From the NCBI GenBank assembly GCA_947499635.1, contig CANMPD010000003.1, positions 124,001 through 188,000 on the forward strand: a DNA stretch of 64,000 bases, read 5' to 3'. The notes beneath the pieces were generated by a model. The model made no database searches, was not told the DNA's origin, and saw only the letters and a list, made by a program, of their open reading frames with translations. Of the stretch, positions 37,910 through 47,157 are shown one piece after another. The translations under genes were made by a program, and so were the position numbers. Source of the DNA: an uncultured Paracoccaceae bacterium. GTDB taxonomy: Bacteria; Pseudomonadota; Alphaproteobacteria; Rhodobacterales; Rhodobacteraceae. The stretch's first letter is position 1, and the number at the start of each line of letters is the position of its first letter.

Positions 37910-38326
37910 TTAGAGAACCGGGCCAACGGTCAACAGCAGGTTGGCAAAACGACGGGTCTCTCCACTGGCTATCACCAACAAGGTGTCCGGCGATTTGACC
38001 ATATCATAAAAAGTTGCCCGATCCACGAACTGCATTGGCGTGGTGTCTTCGAGCAGGTCAACATACTCTGGATGAATACTGTTATCAAAGTCCTGTGGCC
38101 ATGCCATCATTGTGGCCTGTTCGACATTGATCAAAGCAGCCAGCCCCTGCAGAATCGTGGTGCTGGGGATCATGTCGGGGGCGAAGTTCAGATAGATAAT
38201 TTCGCAGCCAGGTGCTGAATTGGTGACAAAGGAATAATTTGCATCCGAAATCAAGATCTGCGCTTTGTGACCTGCTTTGGCAAGAGTTGCCAAGATTTCT
38301 GGATGGATGATGGGGGACTTGATCAT
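37910..38326 (-). CDS. RbsD/FucU-family sugar mutarotase-like protein
   Basis: A 138-aa protein. PEILATLAKAGHKAQILISDANYSF is the RbsD/FucU N-terminal motif, with the catalytic His in AGHK and the aspartate in SDAN. The family interconverts sugar anomers (ribose pyranase, fucose mutarotase). No sugar transporter gene is adjacent, so the sugar is unknown. Confidence 0.8.
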   Translation of the reverse strand: MIKSPIIHPEILATLAKAGHKAQILISDANYSFVTNSAPGCEIIYLNFAPDMIPSTTILQGLAALINVEQATMMAWPQDFDNSIHPEYVDLLEDTTPMQFVDRATFYDMVKSPDTLLVIASGETRRFANLLLTVGPVL

Positions 38327-38584
38327 TGTTGCCTCGCGTAAAGGATCACGCGATTTACGCCGCGATAGGATACTTACGGCAGCAGCCCTTCATGTTGTCA
38401 ATGATGGTCTTGAACAAGCAGACAGCTTTGGATGGCACGTTACGATTTTAGCCCAAGTGGGCCACCGAACGCTGGGTGCCTTCTTTGGATAAGCACTGGG
38501 TCAGCATCTGCTGTGTGAGGTATGAAATCTTGTTGTAGGATCTTCATGCGACCTAAAAGAGCAATGTTGGTTCCGCTAGAGGTC

Positions 38585-39310
38585 TTATGCCACTTTACGC
38601 CCAAAAATCGCGTTGAGGATTTTATCGGTGGTCCATTCCATGTCCCACTTTGCCTCTTTATCCTCAGCCGCTTGCGTCGAGGCCAGAGGGATATCCTCTT
38701 CGTAGCCTGCAGTTGCCAGAGCACGGCCTTCGTTACTTGCCAGCAGCTGGCGGGTCTCAGCAAGGGAGAGCAGCGGGTAAAACAGGTCTTCTTCGGCAGT
38801 GGCGCTGTCGACCAGCATACCGCCTTCGGTCCAAACCAGTTCCTCTTCGGCGAATTCAATATGTACACGCGCCAAGCTTTGGGGAAGGGCTGTGGTGATG
38901 CCTTGATGACCTACTAGGGCGATCAACTTGGATACGACGACGGGCGTTCCAAACAGGCGGTCAGCCGTGTCCATATCTAAAGTCACGAGCATATCTGAAG
39001 GGAGATCTAGATCACGATCATTGCCGAGGGCACCAGCAGGGATGTGAACCATGGCGCACAGGCGCGGCACGGTGTGGCGAACGTTGATCACCTGACGTAG
39101 GCCGCCATCGAATGTGTAGATCTCGTCGCCGGGGCGCAATGCACGTGTTTGTTTGAAACCTTGTTTGGTTTCAACGCGCGTTGTTGGCAAAAAGCCTCCG
39201 CTTTGGGGGCGCTTTACGGTCTTTTCGATCGCAGGTGTATCGGCCTTTAGGTCGAATAAGAAATCGACTGGATGGCTATCTGCGAATGCCGTTGTGTGCT
39301 CCAAAAACAT
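38585..39310 (-). CDS. Hint-like domain protein without catalytic Cys
   Basis: A 241-aa protein from the ATG at 39310, which has GAAGGGA seven bases upstream. TRVETKQGFKQTRALRPGDEIYTFDGG and LDLPSDMLVTLDMDTADRLFG follow the Hint pattern, but the Cys that starts the module is missing (the module begins GGFLPTTRV). The C-terminus is acidic. Relatives without the Cys occur in roseobacters; the function is unknown. Upstream lies a 500-base AT-rich region with CtrA-type sites. Confidence 0.65.
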   Translation of the reverse strand: MFLEHTTAFADSHPVDFLFDLKADTPAIEKTVKRPQSGGFLPTTRVETKQGFKQTRALRPGDEIYTFDGGLRQVINVRHTVPRLCAMVHIPAGALGNDRDLDLPSDMLVTLDMDTADRLFGTPVVVSKLIALVGHQGITTALPQSLARVHIEFAEEELVWTEGGMLVDSATAEEDLFYPLLSLAETRQLLASNEGRALATAGYEEDIPLASTQAAEDKEAKWDMEWTTDKILNAIFGRKVA

Positions 39311-39811
39311 GCCCGTGTCCCTTCTGAGAGTTGGTGAGATCATTTTCGATCTTCGTTGAACCTAATAGGCCGGTGAATTGGGACAGAAATGGGGCAAGAC
39401 ATGGGTTGAGGCTGCCCAGATTTAGAATTTTAGACAAAATCACAAGATTTCCCCAAGTGTTAACGGCCCAACTGGGGGTAAGTAATCTTTTGTTAAGGAA
39501 ATCTCTGTGGATCTTTGAGGGATGAGGTGCATTTTAACGAATGATTCTTATTTATTAACAAAATGTTAACGGGCGGCCCGAGTTTGTTAATCGTCGATTT
39601 TGAGCCTGTGGATAACTGTGTGAGTAATTCGACGTGATTTTGTTGTTTTAAATTAAGCATCTATGGATACGCACGAGCGTCGGGCACGTGCTGTCGTCGT
39701 ATATATATTTATGAACAATTGATGCGATACATTGTGTCTTGCACAGACAAACCCTTTGGAGGCGTTAAGGGGTGGTTAATGTCTGTCGCAACCACGAGCC
39801 TTTAGACAAAA
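39311..39811. promoter_or_regulatory. AT-rich intergenic region with two CtrA-type boxes and a DnaA box
   Basis: No gene is seen. The region holds TTAA-CAAAATG-TTAAC at 39555-39570 and TTAA-GGGGTGG-TTAA at 39765-39779, both perfect matches to the CtrA consensus TTAA-N7-TTAA. A DnaA consensus box (TTATCCACA, read on the minus strand) is at 39607-39615. They lie upstream of the minus-strand Hint-like gene and downstream of cvpA. CtrA control of the Hint-like gene, or an origin-like or non-coding role, is inference. Confidence 0.6.
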
Positions 39812-39834
39812 TAAAAGGCCCGCAAGGGGCCCTT
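39812..39834 (-). terminator. Terminator after cvpA
   Basis: On the minus strand the stem is AAAGGGCCCC-TTGC-GGGCCTTT with a bulge, then TTATTTTG. It lies 30 bases after the cvpA stop. Confidence 0.75.
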
Positions 39835-39863
39835 TGTCATTGTTTCATTTTGCTTCGCCAGAG

Positions 39864-40418
39864 TTAGCGGTTGCAAGAACCAATCAGCTCTTCGTATTTT
39901 CCTGTCAACCAACCCAGTGCGGCTTCTGGGTTTTGGGCTTCGATTTGGCCAATCATTTTGTTGAAAATCACAGCGGAGCGGCTGTCGTCAACAATGGTAA
40001 AGCTTTGACCCGTCATCACGACGTTATATACAAAGAAAGCAACTGCGATCAGCAAGACGCCGCGCAGCATGCCAAAGAAGAAACCAGCCCCTTGATCAAG
40101 CCCGCCTAACGCAGAGCGTTGGACCATTCCTGACAGGAGGGGGGTAAAGAACGATACGACAATCAGGGCAATCGCTAAGACAGCAAAGAAGGCGGCGATC
40201 ATGGATAGCTCGCAGCTGTCAGCAATAAATTCGCCAATAACGGGGATCTCTGCCATCAAAGGCTCGGCTTGCGCCGCAAACATAAATGCCAAGACCGCAG
40301 CCGCAATCCAACCCGCAATCGACATAACCTCGCGGACTAATCCGCGGGAATAGGCCAATAGAGCCGAAACGATAATAACGAGGGCAACCGCCCCGTCGAT
40401 AATGGTGAAACCTTCCAT
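39864..40418 (-). CDS. cvpA: CvpA family membrane protein
   Basis: A 184-aa protein with four transmembrane helices; IIDGAVALVIIVSALLAYSRGLVREV is the family's first helix with the conserved RGxxRE. GLDQGAGFFFGMLRGVLLI is the conserved third-to-fourth helix region. It has been linked to colicin V production and envelope homeostasis in E. coli. radA lies just upstream on the same strand. Confidence 0.9.
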   Translation of the reverse strand: MEGFTIIDGAVALVIIVSALLAYSRGLVREVMSIAGWIAAAVLAFMFAAQAEPLMAEIPVIGEFIADSCELSMIAAFFAVLAIALIVVSFFTPLLSGMVQRSALGGLDQGAGFFFGMLRGVLLIAVAFFVYNVVMTGQSFTIVDDSRSAVIFNKMIGQIEAQNPEAALGWLTGKYEELIGSCNR

Positions 40419-40486
40419 GTCCCTCGCCTTTACGTCTGGCTTTGGGTCGCTGCCAGTATCGAGCGACTCGTTGTATTAGCCCTTGT

Positions 40487-41851
40487 TTAGCCTGCCCCAA
40501 AGTATTCGCCAACAAATCCGGCCAAATTGGCGGTTTGGCGCAAGGTCAAACCATCAATAGCGACGGATTTGCCACCACTTGGAGCAATTGCCGCTGTGAA
40601 ACCAAGTTTTTGTGCTTCTTTCAACCGGTTTTCTGTCTGTGGGGCGGGGCGTAGGGCACCTGACAAAGAAATTTCACCGAAAATGACGGTATCAGCGGGT
40701 AAAGCAGTGTCTTCGCGTGCGCTAAGAAGTGCCGCTGCAACCGCTAGGTCCGCCGCAGGCTCTGAAATCTTCATGCCTCCTGCGACATTCAGATAAACAT
40801 CCAGACCGGCAAAGGGAATTCCACAGCGTGCTTCGAGTACCGCAAGAATCATCGCTAGGCGGGATGAGTCCCACCCGACGACGGCGCGGCGGGGTTGTGA
40901 ATGAGGTGAGGGTGCAACAAGAGCCTGCATTTCGACCAACACAGGACGGGTGCCTTCGATACCTGCAAAGACCACCGATCCGGGCGAGGGCGTGCCGCGT
41001 TCGGATAGAAACAAGGCCGACGGGTTGGTGACTTGGGCGAGGCCTGCGCCGGTCATCTCAAACACGCCGATTTCGTCCGCGGGACCAAAGCGGTTTTTCA
41101 CGGCGCGCAACACGCGGAATTGGTGGCCGCGCTCGCCTTCGAAATAAAGGACAGTGTCGACCATATGTTCGACAACGCGAGGGCCGGCGATTTGACCTTC
41201 TTTGGTGACGTGACCGACCATAATGATTGATATGCCGTTGGTTTTCGCAAATGTTGTCAGCTCGTGCGCGGCGGCACGCACCTGCGAAACCGAACCGGGG
41301 GCGCTGTCGACATTGTCAGCCCACATGGTCTGGATCGAGTCTATAATGGCAAGTGCGGGCTTTTCAGCCTCAAGCGTCGTTAAAATATCGCGCAGATTGG
41401 TCTCAGCCCCCAGCATAACAGGGGATTCTGTTAATCCCAGCCTTTGCGCGCGCATGCGGACTTGGGCCGTGGCTTCTTCGCCGGAAATATAAATGGTTTT
41501 AAGTCCATTGCGAGCAAAGCGGGCTGCGGCTTGTAGCAACAATGTTGATTTACCAATGCCGGGGTCGCCGCCAACCAAAATGGCAGATGCGGCAACCAAT
41601 CCGCCCCCCAAGACACGGTCGAGTTCACCAACGCCAGATAAGGTCCGCGGAGGCGGAGTTTCTTTTGTGGCAAGGTCACTAAGCTCGAGACGTTTACCAC
41701 GCATGGCTCCAAGGGATTTCTTGGCGGGGCCACCTTTGCTGAGGCCCTTGTCTTCGGACATCGTATTCCATTCGCCGCAACTTTCGCAGCGACCAGACCA
41801 TTTTGAAAACGTCGCCGCGCAGGCGGAGCAGGAGTATGTTGTTTTTGTCAT
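40487..41851 (-). CDS. radA: DNA repair protein RadA
   Basis: A 454-aa RecA-like branch-migration ATPase. The N-terminal zinc finger CSACAATFSKWSGRCESCGEW has four cysteines. Walker A is GGDPGIGKST; the RadA-specific KNRFG motif occurs in RAVKNRFGPADEIGV. The Lon-like C-terminal domain is complete. It precedes cvpA on the same strand. Confidence 0.96.
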   Translation of the reverse strand: MTKTTYSCSACAATFSKWSGRCESCGEWNTMSEDKGLSKGGPAKKSLGAMRGKRLELSDLATKETPPPRTLSGVGELDRVLGGGLVAASAILVGGDPGIGKSTLLLQAAARFARNGLKTIYISGEEATAQVRMRAQRLGLTESPVMLGAETNLRDILTTLEAEKPALAIIDSIQTMWADNVDSAPGSVSQVRAAAHELTTFAKTNGISIIMVGHVTKEGQIAGPRVVEHMVDTVLYFEGERGHQFRVLRAVKNRFGPADEIGVFEMTGAGLAQVTNPSALFLSERGTPSPGSVVFAGIEGTRPVLVEMQALVAPSPHSQPRRAVVGWDSSRLAMILAVLEARCGIPFAGLDVYLNVAGGMKISEPAADLAVAAALLSAREDTALPADTVIFGEISLSGALRPAPQTENRLKEAQKLGFTAAIAPSGGKSVAIDGLTLRQTANLAGFVGEYFGAG

Positions 41852-41938
41852 ATGCCAGATGTGCCAGATGTTTCCGTTTTGTTCAAGGTACTTTTACATC
41901 AGTCTTGTGGCAGGGGCGGGCTCCCGCCAAGTGCAAGA

Positions 41939-42439
41939 TCATCGTTGATGATCCGCACCTGTTGGGCCGCGCAGCGCTGTGCGCTGCTGGGTCACGATAC
42001 CGAGGATAAGGGAGAGGAGAACACAAGCAGTGAACAGGTAAAGCCCCCAAGCGGTTTCAATCGTGGCAAGACCAATGCCTTTGGCAAGCGTGATGTAAAG
42101 CGCGATGAGGAAGATGTCGGCCATGGCGAATTTGCTGAGGACCGCCAGCAGAGGCAGGTGGCGTGGACTGAGGCGCTTCCATTGGATCAAGGCGAGGGTG
42201 ATGAGTTTGGCATAAGGGGCAATGATGGCAAAGAGGGCGACGATGAGGGCGAGGAATATGTCTGTCTCCCAAAGCGCCCAAAGGCCGGTGAAAACAGAGA
42301 TTTCACTGAGGCCAAAGATCGGCAAGATCCCGGCGCGCATCAAGGGCGCGAGCCAAGCGATAGGGTAGAGGATCAGGAGTGCGAAGGTGGCGAGGCGGAG
42401 GGTCATGGTCGCGCCGTTAAGCTGTGAAAACACGGACAT
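41939..42439 (-). CDS. PqiA-like membrane protein
   Basis: A 166-aa protein with four transmembrane helices. FGLSEISVFTGLWALWETDIFLALIVALF and LKLLPLLAVLSKFAMADIFL-type stretches match one PqiA half-domain. In E. coli PqiA works with an MCE protein in lipid transport. The genes upstream on the same strand are mlaF/mlaE-like ATPase and permease. The start may be the second ATG at 42406; neither has a strong ribosome binding site. Confidence 0.72.
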   Translation of the reverse strand: MSVFSQLNGATMTLRLATFALLILYPIAWLAPLMRAGILPIFGLSEISVFTGLWALWETDIFLALIVALFAIIAPYAKLITLALIQWKRLSPRHLPLLAVLSKFAMADIFLIALYITLAKGIGLATIETAWGLYLFTACVLLSLILGIVTQQRTALRGPTGADHQR

Positions 42440-42609
42440 GACACAAATGCCCAGCTGGTATGCAATTCGAGCTGTGGAACGCGCGTGTACACGAAGACAT
42501 ACTGTCGCAGAGCCAGTGCGACGCAGCAGAGTGCCAACCTGAGGTCAACAGGCGTTCATGTTTGCTGCTTTGAAAGCAGAGGGCTGCTTCAAGTGGGGTG
42601 GCGTGTCGA

Positions 42610-43398
42610 TCACCGTACTGATTCAATCGGGCCTTCGGCACTGCCAGAGATGAATTGTTCGACATAAGGGTCTCCGCTGGCATCCATGTCACTGACGGGG
42701 CCAGTCCAGCGAATTTTACCGCCGTGCAGCATGGCAACGTTGTCGGAAATAACCCGAACCGACGACATATCATGAGTGATGGTCATCGCGGTTGCGCCCA
42801 TTTCGACCACGATTTCGCGGATCAATTCGTTGATCACGCCGGACATGATAGGATCAAGGCCGGTGGTTGGTTCATCAAAAAAGATGATCTCGGGGTCGGC
42901 CGCAATTGCACGGGCAAGGCCGACGCGTTTTTGCATGCCGCCGGAGAGTTCGGCGGGAAGACGATCAGCAACATCCGCTTTGAGACCGACGCGGCGCAGT
43001 TTATCGATCGCAATCTCGCGAGCTTCGTCACGTGGCCGCTTGAGCGACCCGCGCAGCAGGCGAAAGGCGACGTTTTGCCAGACGGGGAGGGAGTCAAACA
43101 GCGCCGCACCTTGGAATAACATACCAAAGCGCGCAAGGAATGCATCGCGGTCCCCGCTGCCCGTCTCGTTACCGTCAACAAAAATACGGCCGCTATCTTG
43201 CTGGATCAAACCCAGAACGGATTTTAGCATCACCGACTTTCCGGTGCCAGAACCGCCGATAATTACCATCGAGGTCCCACGTGCGATTTGCAGATCGACA
43301 CCTTTCAGCACTGCGTTGTCCCCAAAGGATTTGGAGACGTTCTCCAGCTTGATCATAGCTGGGATTTGGTCGGTGGTTTGTGTCTGAGATTGGGTCAT
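42610..43398 (-). CDS. mlaF: Phospholipid-transport ABC ATPase, MlaF-like
   Basis: A 262-aa ABC ATPase of the MlaFEDB class for phospholipid transport across the envelope. Walker A GGSGTGKSVMLK, signature LSGGMQKRVGLARAI, Walker B IIFFDEPTTGLDP. It overlaps the upstream mlaE gene by four bases. The mlaD (MCE) and mlaB/C partners are not in the window. Confidence 0.9.
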   Translation of the reverse strand: MTQSQTQTTDQIPAMIKLENVSKSFGDNAVLKGVDLQIARGTSMVIIGGSGTGKSVMLKSVLGLIQQDSGRIFVDGNETGSGDRDAFLARFGMLFQGAALFDSLPVWQNVAFRLLRGSLKRPRDEAREIAIDKLRRVGLKADVADRLPAELSGGMQKRVGLARAIAADPEIIFFDEPTTGLDPIMSGVINELIREIVVEMGATAMTITHDMSSVRVISDNVAMLHGGKIRWTGPVSDMDASGDPYVEQFISGSAEGPIESVR

Positions 43399-44177
43399 AT
43401 CGAGAAAAATACCCCTGTCAGGACAAAGTTGGTTGCTAAGATCAGCACGGCTGCAGCTTCGACTGACGATTTTGTTGCCCGTCCTACACCCTGGGCGCCG
43501 CGACCTGATTGCATCCCATAGTAACAGCCCATCACGGTTGCGATGACGCCAAAAGCCGCTCCTTTGAGGAGGGATGTATATATGTCATGTGCGGCGAGGA
43601 AATTCACGGTGTTGATCATATAGCTCGCGGGATTAAAGCCAAGGCTTTTGGTTGAGACAAGATAACCGCCCATGATGCCAATAATATCCCCGACCCCAAC
43701 CATTAAGGGGACGGTCAGCAGCCCTGCGAGGACACGTGGCGCTACGAGGTATTTCATCGGGTGCGTGGACAGAGTCACCAATGCGTCGATTTGCTCGGTC
43801 ACCTTCATTGTGGCGATTTCGGCAGCAATGGACGAGGTCACACGTGCAGCGATCATCAAACCAACCAGCACAGGGCCGAGTTCGCGAACCATGCCGATGG
43901 CTACAATCTGTGGCACGACGGCTTCGGCGTTGAAACGTGCGCCGCCCGCATAAATTTGTAGCGCTAAAGCGCCGCCGGTGAAAATGGCTGTCAGTCCAAC
44001 AACAGGAAGGGACATCCAACCCACCTGAATCAGCGCATTTAGCACTTCGCGCGCGTAGTAAGGAGGGCGAACCATATGGCTGAAGGCCGATAGCGTAAAA
44101 AGCGTGATCCGGCCAAGGGAAGCCATCAAGCCAAGAACTGCCGCGCCAAGACGGGCCAATAGGGCGAATGGGGTCAT
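43395..44177 (-). CDS. mlaE: Phospholipid-transport ABC permease, MlaE-like
   Basis: A 260-aa membrane protein of the MlaE family. [43 protein letters not shown] and [23 protein letters not shown]-like sequence are the characteristic conserved stretches. It overlaps alr (upstream) and mlaF (downstream) by four bases each, so the three are cotranscribed. Confidence 0.92.
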   Translation of the reverse strand: MTPFALLARLGAAVLGLMASLGRITLFTLSAFSHMVRPPYYAREVLNALIQVGWMSLPVVGLTAIFTGGALALQIYAGGARFNAEAVVPQIVAIGMVRELGPVLVGLMIAARVTSSIAAEIATMKVTEQIDALVTLSTHPMKYLVAPRVLAGLLTVPLMVGVGDIIGIMGGYLVSTKSLGFNPASYMINTVNFLAAHDIYTSLLKGAAFGVIATVMGCYYGMQSGRGAQGVGRATKSSVEAAAVLILATNFVLTGVFFSI

Positions 44178-45211
44178 GAAGAATATGTCCGTGCGTAGCG
44201 ATGGCCAAGGCTGGTCAAGATCTCGTAACCGATAGTGCCTGCGGCTGTGGCGAGGGTTTCAACGGTCTGGCTCTCATTTATCAGGGTTAGCGCTTCGGGG
44301 ATGTGATCCAAGTCACTGATGTCGACGGTGACCAAATCCATAGAAACGCGCCCCACCACAGGGCAGGGAACCGCTCCGCTATAGGCATGAATGCCGCGGT
44401 TTTGCAGCGCGCGCTGAAGACCATCTGCATAGCCGGCTGCAAGCGTTGCGATCCGCGAAGGCCGCTGTGCAGTCCAAGCATTTCCGTATCCGACAGTTTC
44501 ACCCGGGGCTAGGTCGCGGGTTTGGATGACAGGCACTTCTAGTTCGATAACGGGCAGGGCCGCGTCATAAGGCGCACCGCCATAAAGGCCAATGCCCGGA
44601 CGGCAGAGGTCGAAGTGGTATTTGGGCCCCAGCAGCAATCCGCCAGTGGCCGAAAGGGATCGCGGCACATCTGCACCTTCGGTCATCTGGGTGAACATCT
44701 CAAGCTGATGTTCGTTCATGCCATGATCTGGGGAGTCGGAACAGGCCAGATGCGACATAATCAAAACGGGACTTTGGGCCAATGCAATTCCGCGCACAGC
44801 AGCCCATTCACCCGGTTCCATACCCAGACGGTTCATACCGGTATCAAGCTGAATGCCAAAAGGATGACCTGGCAAGCTCTCAAAATGGCGTAGCATTTGA
44901 TCAAGCGAGTTGAGCATCGGGGTGAGCTGGAAATCTTTCAGCAGCTTGGTGTCACCTGGCATGTGGCCGGAAAATACCGAAATGCCGAGACCCGGACCGA
45001 TAGCGCGCCGAAGGGCAATACCTTCTTCTGCGGCGGCGACAAAGAAATTGCGTGCACCTGCGTCAGCCAAAGTTTTGCCGACCCGGGCTGCGTCCAACCC
45101 ATAACCGTTCGCCTTGACCACGGCTGCAGTTTCGCAATTGGTTCTTGCATCCAAATTACGCCAGTTAATTGCAAGCGCTTCGAGATTGATTTTCAAACGT
45201 GCTGTACTCAT
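44174..45211 (-). CDS. alr: Alanine racemase
   Basis: A 345-aa PLP enzyme that makes D-alanine for peptidoglycan. The PLP lysine is in [13 protein letters not shown] (about residue 34), and the catalytic tyrosine region is [18 protein letters not shown] and [13 protein letters not shown] are other family motifs. First gene of the alr-mlaE-mlaF unit. Upstream lie two strong hairpins. Confidence 0.93.
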   Translation of the reverse strand: MSTARLKINLEALAINWRNLDARTNCETAAVVKANGYGLDAARVGKTLADAGARNFFVAAAEEGIALRRAIGPGLGISVFSGHMPGDTKLLKDFQLTPMLNSLDQMLRHFESLPGHPFGIQLDTGMNRLGMEPGEWAAVRGIALAQSPVLIMSHLACSDSPDHGMNEHQLEMFTQMTEGADVPRSLSATGGLLLGPKYHFDLCRPGIGLYGGAPYDAALPVIELEVPVIQTRDLAPGETVGYGNAWTAQRPSRIATLAAGYADGLQRALQNRGIHAYSGAVPCPVVGRVSMDLVTVDISDLDHIPEALTLINESQTVETLATAAGTIGYEILTSLGHRYARTYSS

Positions 45212-45323
45212 ATCCCGTTCATGACATGGGCAGCGTGAGGGTCAAGAGGGAAGATGGCTGTGCCTATCATTGTCGCAATGTCATTCGGCCAAAATTTGCG
45301 TATCAGCGTGAAAAATGCGGTTT

Positions 45324-45381
45324 CGCTTTGGGTTTCCCAAAGCGACCAGCGCTGCACGCGCCCTTTGGGCGCGTGCAGCGC
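45324..45381. repeat. Two adjacent perfect hairpins between dnaB and alr
   Basis: CGCTTTGGG-TTT-CCCAAAGCG (9-bp stem, 45324-45344) is followed four bases later by a 15-bp perfect stem, GCGCTGCACGCGCCC-TTT-complement (45349-45381). Both have a TTT loop and neither has a T-run after it. They lie in the 277 bases between dnaB and alr on the same strand and could end or protect transcripts. Confidence 0.7.
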
Positions 45382-45488
45382 GCGGCCCAACAGATAAGTC
45401 AGTTTTTTAAAACTGCCGAAATCGGCGGGAGCGCTCCGTCTCTGGATCGAATGCTGGCTGTAGTAGAGAGCTCTAGCCGTGTAGGCGT

Positions 45489-47015
45489 TTAGTACCCTTC
45501 GGGCTGTTGCCATGCTTTTGCTAAGTTTCCAAAGCGGGTGAACTGCGCTTCGAATGACAGCTCCACTGTGCCAATTGGGCCGTGGCGTTGTTTGCCCACG
45601 ATAACCTCAGCTTTGGCGTGCAGACGTTCCATCGCCGTTTTCCACTCTTCCATCTTGTCCAGCTCGTGATCACCAGGCTTTTCGCGCTCTTTGTAATATT
45701 CTTCGCGAAACACGAACATCACCACATCGGCATCTTGTTCAATCGAGCCCGATTCCCGCAAGTCGGACAGTTGCGGACGTTTATCGTCGCGGTTTTCTAC
45801 CTGACGCGATAACTGGGATAAGGCGACGACAGGAATGTTCAATTCTTTGGCGATGGCTTTCATCCCCATAGAGATTTCTGCAATTTCGTTGACACGGTTT
45901 TCAGCCATGCCGCGGCACAGTTGCAAATAGTCGATCACCAACAGATCCAAGCCATGCGTCCGTTTCAGGCGCCGCGCTCGGGCTGCTAATTGCGAAATTG
46001 GGATGGCTGGCGTGTCGTCAATAAACAACGGGCAGCTTTCCAGATCCTTTGCAGCCTGTACAAAGCGGCGAAACTCCTCTTCTGTCATGTCGCCTTGTCG
46101 TATCTTATGTGACGAGATTTCAGAGGCTTCGGCCAAAATACGTCCTGCCAACTGTTCTGCTGACATCTCGAGGCTAAAAAATCCGACAACACCACCATCC
46201 AGTGCACCTTCGCTGCCATCGGGTTTGATCCCACGTTTATAGGCCTTGGCGACATTAAAGGCGATGTTGGTGGCAAGCGATGTTTTCCCCATCGACGGCC
46301 GCCCCGCCAAAATCAGCAAATCCGACGGGTGCAAGCCCCCTAATTGTCTGTCCAGATCATCAAGGCCAGTGGAAATACCAGCCATCCCGCCACCGCGTTG
46401 ATAGGCTTCGTTCGTAACATTCACGGCTTCGGTTACCGCGCGTAGAAACGATTTAAAGCCCTGTTCGGTCTGACCCTGTTCAGCCAATTGATACAGCGCC
46501 TGTTCTGCTTGAACGATTTGTTCTTTGGGTTCCGAGGCCACATCGACACGGCGTGCTTGTTCGGCGATAGACTTTCCCAATGCAATCAATTCGCGGCGGA
46601 TCGCCAGATCATAAATCATCTGTGCGTAATCGCGCACCGCAAAGGCGGAGATCGAGCTTGAGGCGAGTTTAACCAGATATGCTGCGCCACCCAGTTCCTT
46701 GAGCCCGGCATCGTCTTCCATAAATGCCTTAAGTGTCACCGGAGACGCCAGTGCATTCTTAGAGATCCGCGCCTTAGCAACCTCATAAATGCGCATGTGA
46801 ACCGGATCGTAAAAATGGCTGGCATCAATGATCGAGGCTACTTTGTCATAGACATCGTTGTTGGTCAGAATCGCACCCAAAAGCTGCTGTTCAGCTTCTA
46901 CCGAATGAGGCAGTTCACTCGTTTGATCCATAGCATTTGTGGCGACGGGCATGCCTTGGGTATTGGCGACGGGAAGGGTATCCATAGGGAGGGTGTCGTT
47001 CATCTCGGCTCTCAT
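45489..47015 (-). CDS. dnaB: Replicative DNA helicase DnaB
   Basis: A 508-aa hexameric helicase. The N-terminal primase-interacting domain begins LPHSVEAEQQLLGAIL. Walker A is GRPSMGKTSLA, and VIDYLQL is the Walker B region. No intein interrupts the nucleotide site. The start may be the ATG four codons later (MNDTLP). A DnaA-type box lies 56 bases upstream of the start. Confidence 0.95.
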   Translation of the reverse strand: MRAEMNDTLPMDTLPVANTQGMPVATNAMDQTSELPHSVEAEQQLLGAILTNNDVYDKVASIIDASHFYDPVHMRIYEVAKARISKNALASPVTLKAFMEDDAGLKELGGAAYLVKLASSSISAFAVRDYAQMIYDLAIRRELIALGKSIAEQARRVDVASEPKEQIVQAEQALYQLAEQGQTEQGFKSFLRAVTEAVNVTNEAYQRGGGMAGISTGLDDLDRQLGGLHPSDLLILAGRPSMGKTSLATNIAFNVAKAYKRGIKPDGSEGALDGGVVGFFSLEMSAEQLAGRILAEASEISSHKIRQGDMTEEEFRRFVQAAKDLESCPLFIDDTPAIPISQLAARARRLKRTHGLDLLVIDYLQLCRGMAENRVNEIAEISMGMKAIAKELNIPVVALSQLSRQVENRDDKRPQLSDLRESGSIEQDADVVMFVFREEYYKEREKPGDHELDKMEEWKTAMERLHAKAEVIVGKQRHGPIGTVELSFEAQFTRFGNLAKAWQQPEGY

Positions 47016-47070
47016 GAGTTAGACGCTCACTATAGCGTGAAAGTTGTTGTTATAGCTATCTGAAAAATGC

Positions 47071-47079
47071 TGTGGATAA
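47071..47079 (-). promoter_or_regulatory. DnaA-box sequence upstream of dnaB
   Basis: TTATCCACA on the minus strand, the DnaA consensus, 56 bases before the dnaB start. A role of DnaA in dnaB transcription is a possibility, not shown. One nine-base match alone is weak evidence. Confidence 0.45.
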
Positions 47080-47128
47080 TTGCCTGAAATGTCAAATTCT
47101 TGGCATAAGATTTTGAATATAAAAGAAA

Positions 47129-47150
47129 ACGCCGCCCAGTTGGACGGCGT
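47129..47150 (-). terminator. Terminator after pyrE
   Basis: On the minus strand, ACGCCGTCC pairs with GGGCGGCGT (one G-T pair) around a short loop, followed by TTTCTTTT. It is just after the pyrE stop and upstream of the dnaB leader. Confidence 0.85.
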
Positions 47151-47157
47151 CTCAGAG

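Noticed and set aside
38277-38492. Possible plus-strand gene between the RbsD/FucU and Hint-like genes
   Set aside because: It overlaps the start of the RbsD/FucU gene, has no ribosome binding site, and its product resembles nothing.
39311-39811. Chromosomal replication origin
   Set aside because: CtrA and DnaA boxes are suggestive, but there is only one DnaA box and none of the usual origin-flanking genes (dnaA, hemE, parAB) is near.
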